DNA of 39,623 nucleotides from Candidatus Saccharimonadota bacterium (GTDB lineage Bacteria > Patescibacteriota > Saccharimonadia > Saccharimonadales > UBA4665), in the NCBI GenBank assembly GCA_027314885.1, contig DAHUZY010000005.1, positions 1-39,623 of the forward strand. Reading direction: 5' to 3'. The position numbers and the translations under genes were made by a program. Under the pieces are notes generated by a model that saw nothing but the letters and a program-made list of their open reading frames with translations, was not told where the DNA came from and did no database searches. Positions within the stretch are counted from its first letter, which is position 1; every line of letters starts with the position of its first letter. Shown here piece by piece: positions 35,021 through 39,623 of the stretch.

Positions 35021-36121
35021 ATGAATCCCTCAAATAACACAACAGATCCATCGACTGCCGGGCAAGCCCCGGTTGAGCCCGCATACGACCCCTCTCAAGT
35101 CACTATTGTTAGTGCCGGCGAACCACGCTACGGACTCGCACCGGAACCTATGCAATACGGGGCACCTCCGGACCAGCAACCACAACCACAGCCAGTTATG
35201 ACTCCTCAGCCGGCTGCTCCACCTCCACCACCAGCCATCACCCAGCCACAGCCCCCTTTAACCTATCAGCCTCCTCAGCCCACACCTGCCGCCGTAGCAC
35301 CCAACCCTTTGCCACCGCCAGCTCCTAGTCCAGATGCCCCCGTTGTTGCGTCCAAAACAAATACTGCCGCCAAGGCGGTAACCCTGGCCAAAACCAATCC
35401 GAATAGCACCCAAAACGCTCTCCAAATGGCAGAGGTGCGCGACGGCATAGTCATTATGAATGACGGCTCTTACCGTTCGGTGGTGATGGTTAAAAGCATC
35501 AACTTTGATCTCATGAGTCCCCAGGAGCAGGAAGCAGTTGAGTTCAGCTATCAGGGCTTTTTAAACTCCCTTTTTTTTCCTGTTCAGATATTTATCCGCT
35601 CACGCAAAGTGGATCTACGACCATATCTAGAGAGACTAGACAAAATCCGTTCCGAACACGATAACATGCTCCTCGCCATGCTTATGGAGGACTACATAGC
35701 TTACATGAACGATCTCAGTCAGCAAACCAACATAATGGATAAGAATTTTTATCTGGTTATACCGTTTTTCCCGGTAGTTGAGGTTCAGAAAGTGCTCACG
35801 CAGAATAAGAATTTTTTGTCAGGTGTCACCAAGCTATTTGGTAAAAACGAGCAGCATGTTGTCATCAACGAACAGGATCTTGAAGATGCTAAAACCGAGC
35901 TGCGCAACAGGGTCCAAGCCGTTCTAGCCGGGTTGCAGCAGTGCGGCATTCAGGGGCTCCCACTTGATACACAGGAACTCATTGAGCTCTACTACGATAG
36001 CTACAATCCCGATACAGCTACTCGGCAAAAGCTAAGGGAATTTAATGGCCTAACTGCTGATGTAGTTACAAAAGGGCAGGGCGCCGCTCCGCAGCCGCAC
36101 CTGCAGCGGGAGTTACAGTAA
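35021..36121 (+). CDS. T4SS protein with Pro-rich N-terminus (TraC/VirB4-N-terminal-like)
   Basis: EVRDGIVIMNDGSYRSVVMVKSINFDLMSPQEQEAVEFSYQGFLNSLFFPVQIFIRSRKVDL; Shine-Dalgarno AAGGTGGG. Confidence 0.75.
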   Translation: MNPSNNTTDPSTAGQAPVEPAYDPSQVTIVSAGEPRYGLAPEPMQYGAPPDQQPQPQPVMTPQPAAPPPPPAITQPQPPLTYQPPQPTPAAVAPNPLPPPAPSPDAPVVASKTNTAAKAVTLAKTNPNSTQNALQMAEVRDGIVIMNDGSYRSVVMVKSINFDLMSPQEQEAVEFSYQGFLNSLFFPVQIFIRSRKVDLRPYLERLDKIRSEHDNMLLAMLMEDYIAYMNDLSQQTNIMDKNFYLVIPFFPVVEVQKVLTQNKNFLSGVTKLFGKNEQHVVINEQDLEDAKTELRNRVQAVLAGLQQCGIQGLPLDTQELIELYYDSYNPDTATRQKLREFNGLTADVVTKGQGAAPQPHLQRELQ

Positions 36122-38058
36122 TGGCATTTGGTAAGAAGAAGCGACAGGCAGGCGACGACGCATCGGCACAAGCACAAAAGCAACAAGAAGCACAAGAGGT
36201 GCAAGCTGCCTTCCAAAAAGGAATTACCGCGCTTAGGGACTTTATTGCTCCCAGTTCGCTCGAATTCAGCAGCACCCATTTTCAGCTTGGCACCCGTTAT
36301 GCTCGCACCTATTATGTCTATGGCTACCCCCGGCAGGTCTACACAGGTTGGCTGAGTGGTATGGTCAACCTCGATGAAGTTGTTGATATAAGTATGTATG
36401 TGTATCCGGTTGAGAGTCAGGTTGTGTTAGAAAACCTCCGCAAGAAGGTGACACAGCTGGAGGCCGGTATCCAAATTGACGCCGAGAAGGGCCGTGTACG
36501 TGACCCCAGCAAGCAGGCGGCCATACTCGATGCCGAGGAGATGCGTGACAAGCTCCAGGTCGGCGAAGAACGTTTCTTTAGGTTCGGCCTCTACTTTACT
36601 ATCTATGCGGGCAGTATGGATGAGTTAGACTTCATTTCTCACAAAGTCGAGTCCATGCTTGGCCAGCAATTGGTGTACAGCAAACCCGCTTCGTCCCAGC
36701 AAGAACAAGGTTTTAATAGCACCATACCCCAACTCGTTGACCAGCTGCAAATAAGACGTAATATGAGTACCGGCGCACTTAGCACCAGCTTCCCGTTCAC
36801 CAGCGCCGATCTCAGCCAAGATAATGGTATCCTCTACGGCATTAACATGCATAACTCCGGTCTGGTAATCTTTGACCGCTTCTCCCTCGAAAACGGTAAT
36901 TCTGTTGTCTTTGCTAAGTCTGGTGCCGGCAAGAGCTTCTTAGTGAAATTGGAGACCCTAAGAAGCATGATGTTCGGTACTGACATCTTTATTATTGATC
37001 CAGAAAATGAGTATCAGCGCATGTGCGAGGCGGTGGGGGGTGCCTATGTCCGCCTAAGCCTGACCTCCAATACTCGCATTAACCCCTTTGATTTGCCTAA
37101 GGTAGTTGACAGTGAGGAGGCAGATAATGCCCTGCGCTCTAACCTCATTACTCTACACGGCCTCCTGCGACTTATGATGGGTGGCGCTGAAAGCGAGATA
37201 CAGGGCGGCAACCAGTTTATGATGCCTGCCTTAGCGCCGAGCGAAGAGGCCGACCTTGATGCCGCCTTGATCGATACATACGGCAAGGCAGGTATTACCA
37301 ATGACCCGCTCACGCATACCAGCCCGCCGCCAACGATTAATGATCTGTACGACACGCTGCTTCATATGGGCGGCACGGGGCCACAACTTGCCCAGCGCTT
37401 GCGTAAGTATACCAGCGGTACGTTTGCAGGAATCTTTAGTCAGCAGAGCAACATAGACATCAATAACCCTATGGTGGTCTTTAACCTAAGAGATCTTGAG
37501 GATGAGTTACGTCCTGTTGCTATGTACATAGTGCTGAACTATATATGGAACAAGACGAAGACCGATCAAAAACGCCGCATTCTCGTGGTTGATGAGGCCT
37601 GGCAGCTGATGAAATATGAGGACTCAGCGAACTTTTTGTTTAGCCTCGCCAAAAGAGCCCGCAAATACAATCTTGGCATTACCACCGTCACCCAAGACGT
37701 TGAGGACTTCATGGGCTCACGTATGGGCAGAGCTATTGTGGCAAATGCCTCGATGCAGTTTTTGCTCAAACAGTCTCCGACTGCTGTTGATGTGCTGACG
37801 GATGTCTTTAAGCTAACAATTGAAGAGAGGAAGCGCCTGAGCCAGTTTCCTGTCGGTCAAGGGCTATTCTTCGCTGGACAAAACCATGTACACATCCAGG
37901 TCATCGCCAGTCCCACTGAAACCGAGCTCATAACTACTAACCCTGAGCAGGTGCAGGCTATGAACGCAGCTACAGAAACTGGTGGTGAACTTGACCAACC
38001 ACAAGGCACTATTGATCTAAACAACCGTTTGGTCCCCGGTAGTACTAATACCGTATAA
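36121..38058 (+). CDS. virB4: VirB4/TraC-family T4SS ATPase
   Basis: Walker A VVFAKSGAGKSFLVKLE, Walker B RRILVVDEAWQLMK, ITTVTQDVEDF. Confidence 0.9.
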   Translation: MAFGKKKRQAGDDASAQAQKQQEAQEVQAAFQKGITALRDFIAPSSLEFSSTHFQLGTRYARTYYVYGYPRQVYTGWLSGMVNLDEVVDISMYVYPVESQVVLENLRKKVTQLEAGIQIDAEKGRVRDPSKQAAILDAEEMRDKLQVGEERFFRFGLYFTIYAGSMDELDFISHKVESMLGQQLVYSKPASSQQEQGFNSTIPQLVDQLQIRRNMSTGALSTSFPFTSADLSQDNGILYGINMHNSGLVIFDRFSLENGNSVVFAKSGAGKSFLVKLETLRSMMFGTDIFIIDPENEYQRMCEAVGGAYVRLSLTSNTRINPFDLPKVVDSEEADNALRSNLITLHGLLRLMMGGAESEIQGGNQFMMPALAPSEEADLDAALIDTYGKAGITNDPLTHTSPPPTINDLYDTLLHMGGTGPQLAQRLRKYTSGTFAGIFSQQSNIDINNPMVVFNLRDLEDELRPVAMYIVLNYIWNKTKTDQKRRILVVDEAWQLMKYEDSANFLFSLAKRARKYNLGITTVTQDVEDFMGSRMGRAIVANASMQFLLKQSPTAVDVLTDVFKLTIEERKRLSQFPVGQGLFFAGQNHVHIQVIASPTETELITTNPEQVQAMNAATETGGELDQPQGTIDLNNRLVPGSTNTV

Positions 38059-38089
38059 TTTGTGGTAGATGTCGTAGCTGGAACAAAAA

Positions 38090-39623
38090 ATGGAAAATGA
38101 AGTATATGACAAAGGGGCTGATGAAGAGAACACGAGATCTGGTGGGCCCAGTAGTTTAAACAGCAATCAGGTAGGCCAGTCCGGGGGTGGGGCAACCAGT
38201 CCCTCTACGGGCGGTTATGAGCCCGCCATAGACCATATTCGACAATCAGAGCGTAGTGGAGCAAGTGGTTCAAGTATCCCAAGCCTACCGCCTGGCCAGG
38301 CTCGGCAAGCTTCCCGTGTCCCTACTTCTGAGCTGCGCGCCGCTGAAAATCCCGGGACTAGCAGAAGTGAGTTGCGTAAGGCTGCAAAAATTCCAAACAG
38401 CGATCCTCGGGGCGTCCCTAGTCATGAATATGATGGCGAGGCAAAAAGGATACCTTTTGCAAACGCCCGCGGTTCTCAAAATAGATTCTCTCCCTTTACC
38501 CGTCTTTCTAGAACTATGAAGAAGCGTCTCATCCTTTTGGTGGCTCCAGTTGCAGGCATCTTTGCTATCATTATTGTCTTCCTTTTAATACTGGGTGGCT
38601 CCTTGAAGTTGCCTACTCTCATGCAGAACATCATAGGATATCAGTTCGCTCGGGCGACAAGTCAATTTGCAAGCGACTCCGCTCTAGCGACAGACGAATC
38701 CTTAGCACTTGATGCAACCAGCAAGAGCGTGTTTGGCGCCTTGAAACAGAGGTTCACTACTGGCGTTTCAAATATTAGAGAAAGCACGTGGGGAAAGCTG
38801 GACAATTATCGGCCAGAGAAAGTGCTTCAGACTCTTAGTGAAGATAAAGGGCTAAAATTTAACTATGAAGCCACCCGCATTAGCGGACGACCCGTATTGA
38901 GATCGATTGAGTATGGCGGAAATGTGTATGAGGTCCCCGAGGTTACCGGTATTGCTAAGTGGGTGCCTGGGTTAAATAAGCTTCTTGAGACCAAGAACAA
39001 TACCGCAACCCTTGCTACGAGCGATATCCTTTCGCAAGCCAACAAAGACATGGGGGTAGGTGTCCCAGACATAGTAAGAGGTAGCGTGATGAATAAAATT
39101 ATCAGCCTTGCCGATAGTAGCAGAATTGGACTTATACTAAGAAATTTTAAGGGAATGAACAGTGAAGACGCCCAAACCGAAGCAAGCATACAGATGTACG
39201 ATGCCACCCAAGCGGGTGCAACCATCTCGGACAATGCCGTAACGGGCGAGATAATTAGCGCCGACAGTGCAGTATCAAATGCCACAAAGACTGAAGTACA
39301 AGGTTGGGTACCAACCTGCACTGGTGGTTATTCTGCGGTTGCGTTTTCTAGTTCGGCTGGTTCAGCTACCTGCTCTTCTTCGTCTAGCTCAACAAGCACC
39401 TCTCCAGGCTCAACGCCGGCCACATCAAGCAGCACCAGCGAGCTAGAGCATACTATTTCCACCGGCATTGACCTACCTGCAGAGCAAGCATTGAAAAGTT
39501 CCGTTGGCGGAGGCATATTTAAAACCGCACTAGATTTCGTCGATCCAGTTTATAGCATTGCCACCCCTCTCTGCTTAATTTATGATGGCTCGGTAAAAAA
39601 CTCCCAGCCCTCGATAGATAACC
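38090..39623 (+). CDS. T4SS-associated hypothetical membrane protein, 3' end beyond window
   Basis: MENEVYDKGADEENTRSGGPSSLNS...RTMKKRLILLVAPVAGIFAIIIVFLLILGGSLKLP... open to the window end. Confidence 0.7.
   Translation, partial: MENEVYDKGADEENTRSGGPSSLNSNQVGQSGGGATSPSTGGYEPAIDHIRQSERSGASGSSIPSLPPGQARQASRVPTSELRAAENPGTSRSELRKAAKIPNSDPRGVPSHEYDGEAKRIPFANARGSQNRFSPFTRLSRTMKKRLILLVAPVAGIFAIIIVFLLILGGSLKLPTLMQNIIGYQFARATSQFASDSALATDESLALDATSKSVFGALKQRFTTGVSNIRESTWGKLDNYRPEKVLQTLSEDKGLKFNYEATRISGRPVLRSIEYGGNVYEVPEVTGIAKWVPGLNKLLETKNNTATLATSDILSQANKDMGVGVPDIVRGSVMNKIISLADSSRIGLILRNFKGMNSEDAQTEASIQMYDATQAGATISDNAVTGEIISADSAVSNATKTEVQGWVPTCTGGYSAVAFSSSAGSATCSSSSSSTSTSPGSTPATSSSTSELEHTISTGIDLPAEQALKSSVGGGIFKTALDFVDPVYSIATPLCLIYDGSVKNSQPSIDN

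Noticed and set aside
1-39623. Recoded UGA (Gly) as in some CPR lineages
   Set aside because: TGA is used as a terminator at sensible positions (for example ends at 19699 and 21541), and no genes contain internal in-frame TGA at conserved glycines.

Overview
The gene content looks like a Saccharibacteria/Patescibacteria (CPR) chromosome; this lineage call is an inference. TGA acts as a normal stop. The backbone carries murE (cut by the window start), tsaD, valS, a HIT protein, a YihY-like protein, a MazG-like protein, an Hsp20, and four tRNA genes (three tRNA-Ser with anticodons GCU, UGA and CGA, plus tRNA-Arg GCG). Three accessory regions stand out. (1) At 9.3-14.1 kb, between two tRNA-Ser genes, a large serine recombinase accompanies two proteins that share an unrecognised ~150-aa domain present three times. 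It is followed by a PDDEXK_5-like endonuclease candidate with a perfect operator palindrome in its promoter. (2) At 19.3-24.5 kb, immediately 3' of tRNA-Arg, there is a tandem island of five intact-looking toxin-antitoxin pairs plus a sixth with a decayed toxin. It is threaded with two identical 25-bp tRNA 3'-end-like fragments and three copies of a 122-123 bp repeat. The repeats encode, on the minus strand, a short peptide (VLLPVSAWNRLKSELLRWHETFEVSP) whose copies differ mostly at synonymous sites. (3) At 27.8-39.6 kb there is a type IV secretion-like locus: seven consecutive VirB2/TrbC-like pilin paralogs, two sharing a 245-bp identical 3' segment fused to different N-termini, divergent from TrbL/VirB6-like, PrgI-like and VirB4 genes. 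Across the window many first-in-operon genes have a sigma70 -10 hexamer 6-9 nt before the start codon, which implies widespread leaderless transcripts. All family names come from reading the protein sequences; no database search was run.
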